From the NCBI RefSeq assembly GCF_030812785.1, contig NZ_JAUSTJ010000003.1, positions 682,001 through 746,000 of the forward strand: 64,000 nt of DNA. The letters run 5' to 3'. The notes beneath the pieces were generated by a model, which saw nothing but the letters and a program-made list of their open reading frames with translations, did no database searches and was not told where the DNA came from. The translations under genes and the position numbers were made by a program. The stretch's first letter is position 1. Each line of letters opens with the position of its first letter. Shown piece after piece: positions 15,139-23,611 of this stretch. This DNA comes from Sphingomonas kyeonggiensis. Lineage in GTDB: Bacteria; Pseudomonadota; Alphaproteobacteria; Sphingomonadales; Sphingomonadaceae.

Positions 15139-16935
15139 TCAGCCGCCGGCGTCGAGCAGGTCGCCGATCGAGCCCGCCGGGCTCGCCTCGGGGATCGCGC
15201 CGATCGCGGCGTCGAGCTTGGCCGGGTCGATCTTGTCGATGCTCGCGGTCAGCATGTCGAAGGCGCCGGCGGTCGGCTGGCCCTTGAACGCCGCGGCATA
15301 GCGGCCGTGCAGCCCGCGCAGCTTGTCCTCGCGGTTGAGCATCGCCAGCGCCACGGCATAGCGCAGCACGGCGGCCTGTTGTGGCGCGCCGAGCCCGGCC
15401 TTGGCGCCGGGAAGGCTCTTCTCGCTTTCGGTGACGAAGCTGCCCCAATCCTGGGTGCGCCAATGGATCTCGGCGCGCACCGCCGCGCCGTCCGGCACGC
15501 CGTCCAGAGCCGCCGCGGCGGCATCGTCCTTGCCGAGGCGGTGGAGCGCCACGGCTTCCATCCGCTTGCGATCCCAGCGCATCTGCGGGGAATAGCTCGG
15601 CTGCTCGCTGCCCTGCAGCGCCTTGAGCGCCAGGTCCGGGCGGTTGGCGAGGATCTGGAGCATCGCGACGCGTACCGAGAGCGGGCCCTGCGCCACGTCC
15701 TGCGCGCGCTGGGTCAGCTGGTAGGAGAGCAGCTCGGCGGCGCGGGCATAGAGGCCGGCGGCCTGGAGCCGGTCGGCCAGGCGATTGGCGAGCACGTCGC
15801 CGTCGCCGCCCGCCGGGGCCAGCTCGCGGAAATCCCAGTAGAGGCCGGCCGCCTGGGGCAGCGGCACGCCGCTATCCAGCGCCAGCACCGCGCTCAGCGT
15901 CTGCTGCAACTCGGCGAGCATCGGGCCCGCCTGGCCGCCCAGCTTGAAATAGCGCAGCAGCGTGGCGCCGCTCTTCAGCTCGGCGCGCAGGTCCTGCGCT
16001 TCCTTGGCCAGGCCATATTCGATGGTCAGGGCGCGCCGCTCTACCGCGCCGCCGCGCCAGCCGAAGCGCAGCCCGTCGAGCTGCTTGATGGCTTCGGACG
16101 GGGCGATCGAATGGCCGGCGATCGACACTTCGATCGCGCCGAGCCGCGCGCCGGCCTTGACCTCGGGCGAGCCGGTGAGCACGGCGCGCTCGAAGCGCAG
16201 GCGCGCGCCGGGCAGGTCCTTCTGGGCCAGCAGCGCGCGGCCGCGCAGCAGGTTGGCGTCGGGATTGCGGTCGCTGAACAGCTGGAGCCATTGCAGCGCC
16301 GGCTGCGGCTGGCCGACATCGATCGCGGCGCCGGCGGCGGCGAGCATGAACGGCACCCGATCGCGCGGGGCGCGGGCGTTGATCGCGCCGCGGGCGCATT
16401 CGATCTGGCCGACCGCCTCGGGCGCGGCACTAGAATGGGCAAGCGCGCGCATCCGCCAGGCACAGGCCTCGGCATTGCCGGCCAGCTCGGCCGAGCTCAG
16501 CGATTCCACTGCCTCGGCATCGCGGCCGAGCAGGGTCAGCGCCGCGCCGCGCGCGAGCTGGAAGGGGGCGACCAGCGCCAGGTCGGGATCGGCGAGGCGC
16601 ATCGCCTCGAGCACGCCCATCGCCTCGCCGCCGCGGTCGCTGGCGATCAGGCCCTTGGCATAGTTCCAGCGGATCGACTGGCGCGTGTCCGGCGTCGCGG
16701 TGGCGAGCTGGTGCCAGGCCTCGGTGCCGGTCACGCCGGTCCAGCCGTCGCCACCGGTGATCATCGGCATCTGGGCGAGCGTGGCGGCGAAGCGGGGCAG
16801 GGCGACGCTCGGGATCGTCGTGGCCGGCGCGGCGGCTGCGCTCGGCGTGGCGGCAGGCGCTGGCGTGCCGTGCGGCGCGACGGTCGGCGCGGTCGTCGTG
16901 GCACCGGCGGCAAGCGCGAGGAACAGGGTACGCAT
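15139..16935 (-). CDS. Secreted TPR-type protein of the flagellar island
   Basis: 598 residues. A signal peptide-like start (MRTLFLALAAGATTTAPTVA) is followed by an Ala/Pro-rich linker to about residue 40, then helical repeats of TPR character throughout, for example PFQLARGAALTLLGRDAEAV and ANLLRGRALLAQKDLPGARL. No catalytic motif is seen. It overlaps the preceding small membrane protein gene (TGATG) and shares its flagellar-type promoter. A periplasmic scaffold for the motor or rod is a guess. Confidence 0.7.
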   Translation of the reverse strand: MRTLFLALAAGATTTAPTVAPHGTPAPAATPSAAAAPATTIPSVALPRFAATLAQMPMITGGDGWTGVTGTEAWHQLATATPDTRQSIRWNYAKGLIASDRGGEAMGVLEAMRLADPDLALVAPFQLARGAALTLLGRDAEAVESLSSAELAGNAEACAWRMRALAHSSAAPEAVGQIECARGAINARAPRDRVPFMLAAAGAAIDVGQPQPALQWLQLFSDRNPDANLLRGRALLAQKDLPGARLRFERAVLTGSPEVKAGARLGAIEVSIAGHSIAPSEAIKQLDGLRFGWRGGAVERRALTIEYGLAKEAQDLRAELKSGATLLRYFKLGGQAGPMLAELQQTLSAVLALDSGVPLPQAAGLYWDFRELAPAGGDGDVLANRLADRLQAAGLYARAAELLSYQLTQRAQDVAQGPLSVRVAMLQILANRPDLALKALQGSEQPSYSPQMRWDRKRMEAVALHRLGKDDAAAAALDGVPDGAAVRAEIHWRTQDWGSFVTESEKSLPGAKAGLGAPQQAAVLRYAVALAMLNREDKLRGLHGRYAAAFKGQPTAGAFDMLTASIDKIDPAKLDAAIGAIPEASPAGSIGDLLDAGG

Positions 16936-17159
16936 CAGCCGAGCCCGAACGGCCGGACGATGATCACGGCGACGCCGCCGCCGATGCAGGCGAGCAGGAA
17001 CAGGACGGCCTGCATCATCGGCAGCCCTGCCTTGGCCGCTGGTGCCGCGGCGGGCGCCGACGGGCGCACGACTTCGGCCGTGCCTTCGATGGTGGTCCGC
17101 ACTTTGGGGCCCGCATCACGGACGACACGCATCTTTCCCGGGCGCTGATCGTGGCTCAA
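16935..17159 (-). CDS. Small single-pass membrane protein
   Basis: About 74 residues. A basic N-terminal part is followed by a Pro/Ala linker and one transmembrane helix near the C-terminus (MMQAVLFLLACIGGGVAVII). I chose TTG 17159 because GGTGATGAG precedes it and the promoter element lies 30 bases upstream; ATG 17132 is the alternative. Its stop overlaps the start of the TPR gene. Function unknown; co-transcription suggests a partner of the TPR protein. Confidence 0.6.
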   Translation of the reverse strand: MSHDQRPGKMRVVRDAGPKVRTTIEGTAEVVRPSAPAAAPAAKAGLPMMQAVLFLLACIGGGVAVIIVRPFGLG

Positions 17160-17185
17160 CTCATCACCTGCTCGCTGATTCCATT

Positions 17186-17196
17186 CTATTATAGAG
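17186..17196. promoter_or_regulatory. Bidirectional CTATTATAG promoter element
   Basis: The minus strand reads CTCTATAAT toward the small membrane protein gene. The plus strand reads CTATTATAG toward the gene at 17243. The nearly symmetrical -10 could serve both. Confidence 0.55.
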
Positions 17197-17242
17197 GAGT
17201 GGGCGCTCTTGCGGCGCCGAGTCATGGATTCGGAAGGACGAG

Positions 17243-17653
17243 ATGTTGCGACGCGAAACGCTGGTTGCGCTGGGTCTGGCGGCATTGCCGCTGGGGGGCG
17301 GCGCGCAGGCTTCGGGCGGTGGCGGTGGTGCTGCCGGCGAAGGGCTGCATCTCGTGACGATGGACGAAGTCACCGTCCCGATCATCGATTCCGACCGGGT
17401 GAACGGCTCGCTGCGCTTCAAGCTGGTGATCGACGCCGGCTCGGCCGAGACCGCCACCAGGATGAACGGCGAGATGCCGGTGCTGCGCGCCGCGACGGTC
17501 GCCGCCGGGCTCGAATTCGCCCGGCTCAACGCCTCGGCGCTGCGCGCAGTCGATGCCCAGCAGCTCGACCATGACCTCACCGCCGCGCTCAAGGCCGCCG
17601 AGCCGGGCCTGGTCCGCGTGCTGATCGTCGAGGTCGAAGCCCGCACCGGCTGA
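17243..17653 (+). CDS. Secreted FliL-like protein of unknown role
   Basis: 136 residues with a signal peptide (MLRRETLVALGLAALPLGGG, then AQASG) and a Gly-rich linker. The C-terminal domain has VNGSLRFKLVIDAG followed by helices and the strand LVRVLIVEVEARTG, resembling the periplasmic domain of FliL without the transmembrane anchor. GGAAGGACGAG precedes the ATG. The FliL relation is a tentative fold-level call. Confidence 0.6.
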   Translation: MLRRETLVALGLAALPLGGGAQASGGGGGAAGEGLHLVTMDEVTVPIIDSDRVNGSLRFKLVIDAGSAETATRMNGEMPVLRAATVAAGLEFARLNASALRAVDAQQLDHDLTAALKAAEPGLVRVLIVEVEARTG

Positions 17654-17673
17654 CGCTTTTCCCCAGAGTGCAC

Positions 17674-17715
17674 GAAAAAGCCCACCCCGGCACGGCGCCG
17701 GGGTGGGCTTTTTCT
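17674..17715. terminator. Bidirectional terminator between convergent genes
   Basis: GAAAAAGCCCACCCCGGC pairs with GCCGGGGTGGGCTTTTTC. A-rich and T-rich flanks let it work for both the FliL-like gene and the MotE-like gene. Confidence 0.85.
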
Positions 17716-17732
17716 TGTGGTTCCCTACGCGC

Positions 17733-18344
17733 TCAGCGCCGGGCGGCCGTCGGTGCCCCACCCGTCGTCGCCTGACCCTGGAGTCGCGCCGCCGCGCCCT
17801 GGGGCTGGGCCGCGGGACGCGCGCCGGCATTGCGCCGCGCCATCGCCATGCTCAGCGCCGCCGCGCCCTTGGGCGTCATCGCCGCCATGATCATCGCGGT
17901 CGAGCGCTCGCGCATCCGCTGCGCGACCTTCATCTGCACTTCCATGTCGAGCTGCTCGAAGACCACCGCGGCGGCCTTGGGCTTCATCGCCTGGTAGATG
18001 CGGGCGAGCTCGTCGAACTGCGAATCCGCCGGATTGGGCGCGCCGGGAGCGCCGCTCGGGCCGCCGGCCATCTGCTGCTGCGCCTCGTCCTGCTTCTTGC
18101 GCGCTTCCGCATCGGCGGCGAGCCGGGCGGAGGCAGCCTTGGCTGCCTGCTCGCGCAGGTCGAGACCGCGCTTGCGGCGCGCGGCCGCAGCGTCGCGGGC
18201 GCTCATGTCCTGCGTGATCTCATTGCCGAGCCGGGTCTGGCCGCCCGTGTCCTGCTGCCCGGTCGCGATCGTCGCCGCATTGGCGACCACCGCGAGCCCG
18301 GCCACGCCGGCCGTGAGGAGAAGGAGGGAGGGGCGGGCCATCAT
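17733..18344 (-). CDS. MotE-like periplasmic or inner-membrane flagellar protein
   Basis: 203 residues. An N-terminal membrane or signal segment (SLLLLTAGVAGLAVVANA) is followed by a long charged coiled coil. Then comes an MgtE N-type domain near 110-165 (LARIYQAMKPKAAAVVFEQL, then MRERSTAMIMAAMTPKGAA). This is the MotE architecture, a stator or motility chaperone in rhizobia. Last gene of fliL-fliM-PflI-like-this gene, with an ATGA overlap. Confidence 0.72.
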   Translation of the reverse strand: MMARPSLLLLTAGVAGLAVVANAATIATGQQDTGGQTRLGNEITQDMSARDAAAARRKRGLDLREQAAKAASARLAADAEARKKQDEAQQQMAGGPSGAPGAPNPADSQFDELARIYQAMKPKAAAVVFEQLDMEVQMKVAQRMRERSTAMIMAAMTPKGAAALSMAMARRNAGARPAAQPQGAAARLQGQATTGGAPTAARR

Positions 18345-18730
18345 GCGGCTTCCGCCATCTTCGCGTCGCCCTCGGCCTGCTCGCCCTCGATCTCGCCGGC
18401 ATCGTCGCGCTGGGCATTGGCCATGCCGACCGCATTGACGATCCGCTCGGCGGCGGCGTCGGCGATGCCGGTCATCAGGCTCAGCTCGTCGCGCAGCTCA
18501 CGGGCGCGCTCGACCAGCTGGGCGTGGCGGGCGCAATCGGTGCCCAGCGTGTGCTTCATGTCCGACAGCACGGCGCGGGCCTGGACGGTGGCGACCTGCA
18601 GCGCCTCGACCACCTGGGTCAGCGCGCCGTCCTTCACGGTGCGAAGGCTCTTCATCATCCGCACGCTCTGCACGAGCACGGCCATGCACAGGATGATCGT
18701 CAGCACATTGGCGAGTAGCGCGATGCTCAT
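18341..18730 (-). CDS. DUF6468/PflI-like flagellar membrane protein
   Basis: 129 residues. One N-terminal transmembrane helix (LLANVLTIILCMAVLVQSVR) is followed by a cytoplasmic coiled coil and an acidic tail. Alphaproteobacteria commonly carry a protein of this form right after fliM, as with the Caulobacter flagellar positioning protein PflI. The ATG overlaps the fliM stop (ATGA). The family name is from position and shape, not from a checked match. Confidence 0.65.
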   Translation of the reverse strand: MSIALLANVLTIILCMAVLVQSVRMMKSLRTVKDGALTQVVEALQVATVQARAVLSDMKHTLGTDCARHAQLVERARELRDELSLMTGIADAAAERIVNAVGMANAQRDDAGEIEGEQAEGDAKMAEAA

Positions 18731-19746
18731 TGCTTCACCTTCTTGTCGGAGGAAACGTCGTTGACCAGGCGGACGGCAACCTTGCCGTTGCGCTGGCCGA
18801 TCTGGCCCTGGGCGAGCTTCACGCCGCCACAGGCGATATCGAGGGAATCGTCGGGGCTCTTGTGGAGCGCGATGGTCTGGCCGATCTCGAGGCCGCGCAG
18901 CTCGGCGATCGACATCGCCTTCTCGCCCAGCAGCACGTTCATCGACACGCTGGTCTTGCGCACCTCGGCGGCCATGTGCGCCTCCCAGATGCTGTCGCGG
19001 CCGCTCTTCTCGCCCATGAAGCGCTGGAGCAGCTTGTCGCGCACCGGCTCGAGCGTCGCGTAGGGGAACACCAGGGTGAAGCGCCCGCCGCGGCCGTCCA
19101 TGTCGACGCGGAAGGTCGCCGTGGCGCAGATGTTCGACACGCCGGCGATCGCCGCGAAGCGCGGATTGGTCTCGATGCGCTCGAGGTTCATGTTGACCTC
19201 CTCGATCGGCGCGAACGCCTCCGAGAAGTCGTTCAGCGCCAGCGTCAGCATGCGCGAGACCAGGCCGGTCTCGATCGTGGTGAAGGCGCGGCCGTCGATC
19301 ACCACCGGCGAACCGCCGCCGCGGCCGCCGAGCAGCGCGTCGACCACCGAGTAGATCAGGCTGGAATCGACGGTGACGAGACCGTAGCTCTCCCACTCCT
19401 CGATCTTGAACACGCCCACCATCGCCGGCAGGGCGACGCGGTTCATGAACTCGCCGAAGCGCGTGGAGGTCACTTCCTCCAGGCTGACGTCGACGCCGTC
19501 CGAGGTGAGGTTGCGCATCGAGCTGGCGAAGGTGCGCACCACCCGGTCGCACACCACTTCGAGCATCGGCAGACGCTCATGGCTGATGACCTTGGATTCG
19601 ATGACGGCGCGCAGGCCCTTCTTGCCCACCGTGGGCCCGAAATCGCCGAACAGCGCATCGATGTCCGCTTGGTCGAAGCTGCCGCCGACCAGGTCCCCGG
19701 GAGGGGCGGGCGGATCCGGCAGGTCGAAATCCTCGAGATCGATCAT
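18727..19746 (-). CDS. fliM: Flagellar motor switch protein FliM
   Basis: 339 residues. The N-terminus is DLEDFDLPDPPAPP then FDQADIDALFGDF, the place of the CheY-P-binding segment. The CheC-like middle domain includes DALLGGRGGGSPV, and the C-terminal SpoA domain includes SVSMNVLLGEKAMSIAELRG. It binds CheY-P and with FliG and FliN sets rotation sense. The start ATG overlaps the fliL stop (ATGA). Confidence 0.94.
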   Translation of the reverse strand: MIDLEDFDLPDPPAPPGDLVGGSFDQADIDALFGDFGPTVGKKGLRAVIESKVISHERLPMLEVVCDRVVRTFASSMRNLTSDGVDVSLEEVTSTRFGEFMNRVALPAMVGVFKIEEWESYGLVTVDSSLIYSVVDALLGGRGGGSPVVIDGRAFTTIETGLVSRMLTLALNDFSEAFAPIEEVNMNLERIETNPRFAAIAGVSNICATATFRVDMDGRGGRFTLVFPYATLEPVRDKLLQRFMGEKSGRDSIWEAHMAAEVRKTSVSMNVLLGEKAMSIAELRGLEIGQTIALHKSPDDSLDIACGGVKLAQGQIGQRNGKVAVRLVNDVSSDKKVKQ

Positions 19747-20297
19747 TGCTGCACCAGATCCTGGATCAGAATGTCCTTCACCTTGCCGTCGCCGAGCGTG
19801 GCGGTGGCGCGGACCATCATCTCTTCCTTGATGCGGAAGACGGCGGCCGATCCGGCCAGATCCTCGGGACGCAGCTCGCGCAGGAAGGGCTGGAAGCTGT
19901 CGAGCACCAGCGGCAGCTTCTCCTTCAGCTCGTCCGCGGCGACGCCGTCGCCCGGCACGATCATGAAGTGCAGCTTGAGGAACCGCGCCTGGCCGTCCGG
20001 CGAGCGCAGGTTGACCATCATCGCGGGCACGTCGAGGAAGGCGTCCTTGCCGCCGGCCTCGCCGCCTTCGCCATGGCCGCCCTCGGCGCTCTTCTCTTCC
20101 TTCTTCTCCTCGCCATGCGCGTCCTTGGCCCCCTCGGCCTTGGCGCTGGGGCCGGAGAACAGGAAAGCGGCACCACCGCCGCCGCCGAGCAGCAACACGC
20201 CCGCCGCGGCACCGATGATGATGAGCTTCTTCTTCGACTTGGGCTTGGCTGCCTTCGCAGCCTCCGCGCCCTCCTCGATGATTTCCGGAGACGACAT
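19743..20297 (-). CDS. fliL: Flagellar basal-body-associated protein FliL
   Basis: 184 residues. A basic cytoplasmic start is followed by a transmembrane helix (KLIIIGAAAGVLLLGGGGGA), a charged linker, and the periplasmic FliL domain from about residue 85 (FLDVPAMMVNLRSPDGQARF). It surrounds the stator at the motor. First gene of its operon, under the element at 20345-20362. Confidence 0.92.
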   Translation of the reverse strand: MSSPEIIEEGAEAAKAAKPKSKKKLIIIGAAAGVLLLGGGGGAAFLFSGPSAKAEGAKDAHGEEKKEEKSAEGGHGEGGEAGGKDAFLDVPAMMVNLRSPDGQARFLKLHFMIVPGDGVAADELKEKLPLVLDSFQPFLRELRPEDLAGSAAVFRIKEEMMVRATATLGDGKVKDILIQDLVQQ

Positions 20298-20344
20298 TCC
20301 CTGGTGACCTTCCGAAATCTGCACGCCGACACCGCGTCGGTGCA

Positions 20345-20362
20345 TTTCCCTCTATTATAGGA
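20345..20362. promoter_or_regulatory. Bidirectional 18-base promoter element of fliL and flgF
   Basis: TTTCCCTCTATTATAGGA; on the minus strand it contains TCCTATAAT for fliL. The identical 18 bases recur between fliG and the propeller gene at 35570-35587. Confidence 0.7.
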
Positions 20363-20371
20363 TCAGCGCCC

Positions 20372-20384
20372 GGCAATTGTTGCC
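20372..20384. promoter_or_regulatory. ftr-like palindrome of the fliL/flgF promoters
   Basis: GGCAATTGTTGCC lies between the promoter element and the flgF start, 12 bases upstream of TATAAT for fliL. Confidence 0.55.
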
Positions 20385-20411
20385 TAGTGCGAATTTTTGA
20401 GGATCCGTCCG

Positions 20412-21149
20412 GTGGACATTTCTTCCTATGTGCTGCTCAGCCAGGAAACGGCGCTTCGCCGTCGTATGGACGTGGCGGCGAACAACCTCGCCAACATGAA
20501 CACGGTTGGCTTCAAGCGCGAGCAGCCGGTCTTCCGCGAATATGTGGAGAAGACCGAGAGCGCGGTGAAGCCGGCGAACAAGACGGCGTTCGTGCTCGAT
20601 TACGGCGCGGTCCATGATTTCAGCCAGGGCGGCTTCCAGCCGACCGGCAATCCGCTCGACGTGATGATCGAGGGGCAGGGCTATCTGTCGGTCGAGGCGC
20701 CGGACGGCTCGACTGCTTATACGCGCGCGGGCCAGCTCAAGATGCTGCCCTCGGGCGAGCTCGCCACCTCGAGCGGCAACCGGGTGCTGGGCGAGGGCGG
20801 CAAGCCCATCGTGATCCCGGCCGAGGCCGCGAACCAGGTGTCGATCGGCAAGGACGGCACGATCAACGGCCCGGGCGGGCCCTTTGGCCGCCTGACGGTG
20901 ACCCAGTTCGACGAAGCCGGCGTGGATCCGCGCGGCGACGGCCTGTTTGCCGGTACCGGCGGCCGCGAGCTGCCTTCGGGCGAGACGCGCCTGATGGGCG
21001 GCGGCCTCGAGGGCTCCAACGTCAACGCGATCCAGGAAACCACCGACATGGTGGAGATCCTGCGCGCCTATCAGACCAGCCAGAACCTCTCCCAGAGCAT
21101 GAACGACATGCGCAAGTCGGCGATCGACAAGCTCAGCCGGGTCGGCTGA
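20412..21149 (+). CDS. flgF: Flagellar proximal rod protein FlgF
   Basis: 245 residues. It has the N-terminal signature LRRRMDVAANNLANMNTVGF and the C-terminal MVEILRAYQTSQNLSQSMND. GTG at 20412 gives the expected DISSYVLLSQ start and has GAGG upstream; a TTG at 20397 would add five residues. Followed by flgG after 30 bases. Confidence 0.93.
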   Translation: MDISSYVLLSQETALRRRMDVAANNLANMNTVGFKREQPVFREYVEKTESAVKPANKTAFVLDYGAVHDFSQGGFQPTGNPLDVMIEGQGYLSVEAPDGSTAYTRAGQLKMLPSGELATSSGNRVLGEGGKPIVIPAEAANQVSIGKDGTINGPGGPFGRLTVTQFDEAGVDPRGDGLFAGTGGRELPSGETRLMGGGLEGSNVNAIQETTDMVEILRAYQTSQNLSQSMNDMRKSAIDKLSRVG

Positions 21150-21179
21150 CCCCCCGCCATAAGCATAAGGAACTGATCC

Positions 21180-21965
21180 ATGCGTACGCTTTCCATCGCC
21201 GCGACGGGCATGCTCGCGCAGCAGACCAATGTCGATGTGATCTCGAACAACATCGCCAACATGAACACCACGGGCTTCAAGCGCCAGCGCGCCGAGTTCC
21301 AGGACCTTCTCTACGAGCAGGTCGTGCGTCCCGGTTCGTCGACCAGCGCCCAGACCCGCAGCCCCACCGGCATCCAGATCGGCTCGGGTGTGAAGACCGG
21401 CGCGATCTACCGGATCAACGAGCAGGGTTCGACCCAGCAGACCGACAACCAGTATGACCTGGCGATCCAGGGCCATGGCTATTTCCAGATCACGCTGCCC
21501 GACGGCTCGACCGGCTATACCCGCGACGGCTCGTTCGGCGTGTCGGATCAGGGCGAGCTGGTCAATTCGGACGGCTTCCCGGTCCAGCCGGGCATCACCG
21601 TGCCGCAGAACGCGGTGGGCGTCACCGTCTCGAAGACCGGCCAGGTCGATGTAGTGCTCGGCGGCGCCGACCCGACGCCGCAGACCATCGGCCAGCTCCA
21701 GCTCACCACCTTCGTCAACGAAGGCGGCCTGGAGGCCAAGGGCGGCAACCTGTTCCTCGAGACCGCGGCTTCGGGCGCGCCGATCACCGGCACCCCGGGC
21801 GATCCCGGCTTCGGCACGCTGATGCAGGGCTTCGTCGAGGCCTCGAACGTCAATCCCGTGGCCGAGATCACGGCGCTGATCACGGCGCAGCGCGCCTATG
21901 AGATGAACAGCCGCGTGGTGAAGACCGCTGACGAGATGCTGGCGACCACCAGCCAGCTGCGCTGA
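21180..21965 (+). CDS. flgG: Flagellar distal rod protein FlgG
   Basis: 261 residues, the usual length for FlgG. N-terminal signature QQTNVDVISNNIANMNTTGF, C-terminal ITALITAQRAYEMNSRVVKT. It forms the distal rod through the P and L rings. Its stop overlaps the flgA start (TGATG). Confidence 0.96.
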   Translation: MRTLSIAATGMLAQQTNVDVISNNIANMNTTGFKRQRAEFQDLLYEQVVRPGSSTSAQTRSPTGIQIGSGVKTGAIYRINEQGSTQQTDNQYDLAIQGHGYFQITLPDGSTGYTRDGSFGVSDQGELVNSDGFPVQPGITVPQNAVGVTVSKTGQVDVVLGGADPTPQTIGQLQLTTFVNEGGLEAKGGNLFLETAASGAPITGTPGDPGFGTLMQGFVEASNVNPVAEITALITAQRAYEMNSRVVKTADEMLATTSQLR

Positions 21966-22393
21966 TGATCAGCATCCTCGGCCTTGCGCTGCTCGCCTTC
22001 GGTACCCCCGAGGAAGTGCCGGTCGCCGTGCTCGGCCATGCCGTGCAGAAGGGCGATCGCATCGAGGCGGGCGATTTCTCGGTCGAGCCGCGCCCCGCTG
22101 CTGCGGCGCGCGGTGCGCTCACCATCGATCAGGCTTCCGGCATGGAAGCCGCGCGCAACCTGCCCGCGGGCACGGTGGTGCGCCAGGCAGACCTGATGCG
22201 TCCGCAGATGGTTCGTCGCGGCGAGCCGGTGACGATACGGATCGTCAGCGGCCCGCTGATCATAACCGCGGCGGGCCGTGCGCTTGCCGGCGGCTCCAAG
22301 GGCGAGGCCGTGCGTGTCGTCGCCAATGCAACCAACCGCACGCTGGACGGGGTCATCGAGGCCTCGGGCATCGTGCGGATCGTCACGCCTTGA
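21965..22393 (+). CDS. flgA: P-ring assembly chaperone FlgA
   Basis: 142 residues, short for the family. A weak signal peptide (MISILGLALLAFGTP) is followed by a SAF-type domain with VLGHAVQKGDRIEAGDFSVE and a C-terminal domain with GEPVTIRIVSGPLIITAAGR. It acts in the periplasm on FlgI. Translationally coupled to flgG. Confidence 0.88.
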   Translation: MISILGLALLAFGTPEEVPVAVLGHAVQKGDRIEAGDFSVEPRPAAAARGALTIDQASGMEAARNLPAGTVVRQADLMRPQMVRRGEPVTIRIVSGPLIITAAGRALAGGSKGEAVRVVANATNRTLDGVIEASGIVRIVTP

Positions 22394-22418
22394 ACTTGCA
22401 GCTTACAGGGAAAGTAGC

Positions 22419-23183
22419 ATGCGTAAGATCATTCTGATTGCGGCGATGGCCGCCACGCTTTCGGGTTGCGGCGCCGTCGGGCGCCTGAAGCAGGTGGGCA
22501 AGGCCCCCAAGCTCTCGGAGATCCAGCCGGTCACTGCACCGGAGATCGAGCCGTCGCTGGCAATGCCGTCGGAGCGCGTCCGCGGCGCGACCGCCAACGG
22601 CACGGTGGCGATGCAGCAGCCCCAGCCGGGCAGCAGCGCCTCGCTGTTCCGCACCGGCGCCGGCGCGCTGTTCCGCGATCAGCGCGCGAACAAGCTCGGC
22701 GACATCCTGACGATCAAGATCAACATCGCCGACAAGGCGGACCTGGGCAACAACACCTCGCGCACCCGCGGCGGCAGCGAGAGCGGCGGCCTGGGCGGCC
22801 TGCTCGGCATCAGCCCGGTCAAGAAGCTGCTCGGCGCCGACGCCAATGCCGCGCTGGAGACCAATTCGGGCTCGAAATATGCCGGCGGCGGCACCACTGC
22901 GCGCTCGGAGAACATCAACATGACGATGGCCGCCATCGTCACCCAGGTGCTCCCCAACGGCAATCTGATGATCAAGGGCCGCCAGGAGGTCCGCGTGAAC
23001 TTCGAGATGCGCGAGCTGATCATCACCGGCCTGATCCGGCCGGAGGACATCGCCCGCGACAATTCGATCCGCCACTCGCAGATCGCCGAGGCGCGCGTGA
23101 TCTATGGCGGCAAGGGCCAGCTCACCGACGCGCAGCAGGCGCGCTGGGGCCAGCAGATCTACGACGCGCTCTTCCCGTTCTGA
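22419..23183 (+). CDS. flgH: L-ring lipoprotein FlgH
   Basis: 254 residues. A lipoprotein signal has LSGC with Cys18. The core has SLFRTGAGALFRDQRANKLG then DILTIKINI, and ends in RARWGQQIY-like DALFPF. It forms the outer-membrane ring around the rod. Last gene of flgF-flgG-flgA-flgH. Confidence 0.94.
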   Translation: MRKIILIAAMAATLSGCGAVGRLKQVGKAPKLSEIQPVTAPEIEPSLAMPSERVRGATANGTVAMQQPQPGSSASLFRTGAGALFRDQRANKLGDILTIKINIADKADLGNNTSRTRGGSESGGLGGLLGISPVKKLLGADANAALETNSGSKYAGGGTTARSENINMTMAAIVTQVLPNGNLMIKGRQEVRVNFEMRELIITGLIRPEDIARDNSIRHSQIAEARVIYGGKGQLTDAQQARWGQQIYDALFPF

Positions 23184-23245
23184 GCCTGTCGACAAGCCTG
23201 AAAGAGGATCGCCTCGCAGCCCGTGCTGCGGGGCGATTTTCGTTT

Positions 23246-23350
23246 CTCCCTCTCCCCGCTGGCGGGGAGAGGGCAGGGGAGAGGGGGCTGTCGAGGGCGG
23301 GTTGCCCCATGCCCCTCTCCCCGACCCTCTCCCCTGAAGGGGAGAGGGAG
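23246..23350. repeat. Paired CCCTCTCCCC-type palindromic repeat
   Basis: CCCTCTCCCCGCTGGCGGGG with AGAGGG forms one hairpin, and a second of the kind CCCTCTCCCC-TGAA-GGGGAGAGGG follows. Typical of paired intergenic repeats in sphingomonads. Confidence 0.7.
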
Positions 23351-23382
23351 ATTACGCCTCCCTCCCTCCCGCCACCCCAGGC

Positions 23383-23464
23383 CGTCATCCCGACGAAAGT
23401 CGGGATCTCGTGCGGCTCCTTCCCCGCGCCATCGCCTGAGATCCCGGCTTCCGCCGGGATGACG
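23383..23464. repeat. Paired CGTCATCCCGGCGAAAGCC-family repeat
   Basis: CGTCATCCCGACGAAAGTCG on one side is mirrored by GATCCCGGCTTCCGCCGGGA and TGACG. Related to the copy at 33708-33788. Confidence 0.75.
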
Positions 23465-23490
23465 AGAGGAGGCGAGGGTCCAAATCCCCG

Positions 23491-23505
23491 TTAACTATCT
23501 ATTAA
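23491..23505. promoter_or_regulatory. CtrA binding site of the flagellin promoter
   Basis: TTAA-CTATCTA-TTAA is the full CtrA consensus TTAA-N7-TTAA. It lies about 35 bases upstream of the promoter element at 23536, where an activating CtrA site would be expected. Confidence 0.65.
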
Positions 23506-23535
23506 CCATTTAAATTCGTGGGATAATTTTGGTCA

Positions 23536-23544
23536 TCCTATAAA
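23536..23544 (+). promoter_or_regulatory. TCCTATAAA promoter element of flagellin
   Basis: TCCTATAAA variant of the shared element, about 108 bases before the flagellin ATG. No -24/-12 (GG-N10-GC) pattern is seen at the expected place. Confidence 0.55.
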
Positions 23545-23590
23545 TTTTCCCACAATGAACATGCGGGACATACCGATCATGTCTCCGTCG

Positions 23591-23611
23591 CGAACCGGCG
23601 TCTCCGGTTCG
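23591..23611 (+). promoter_or_regulatory. Leader hairpin of flagellin mRNA
   Basis: CGAACCGG-CGTCT-CCGGTTCG is a perfect 8-base stem with a 5-base loop, about 40 bases before the ATG. FlbT is known to act on flagellin leaders, so this is a candidate target. Confidence 0.55.

Noticed and set aside
23500..23600. Sigma-54 promoter for flagellin
   Set aside because: Expected from Caulobacter, but no GG-N10-GC with TGGCAC/TTGC character is present near the flagellin start.
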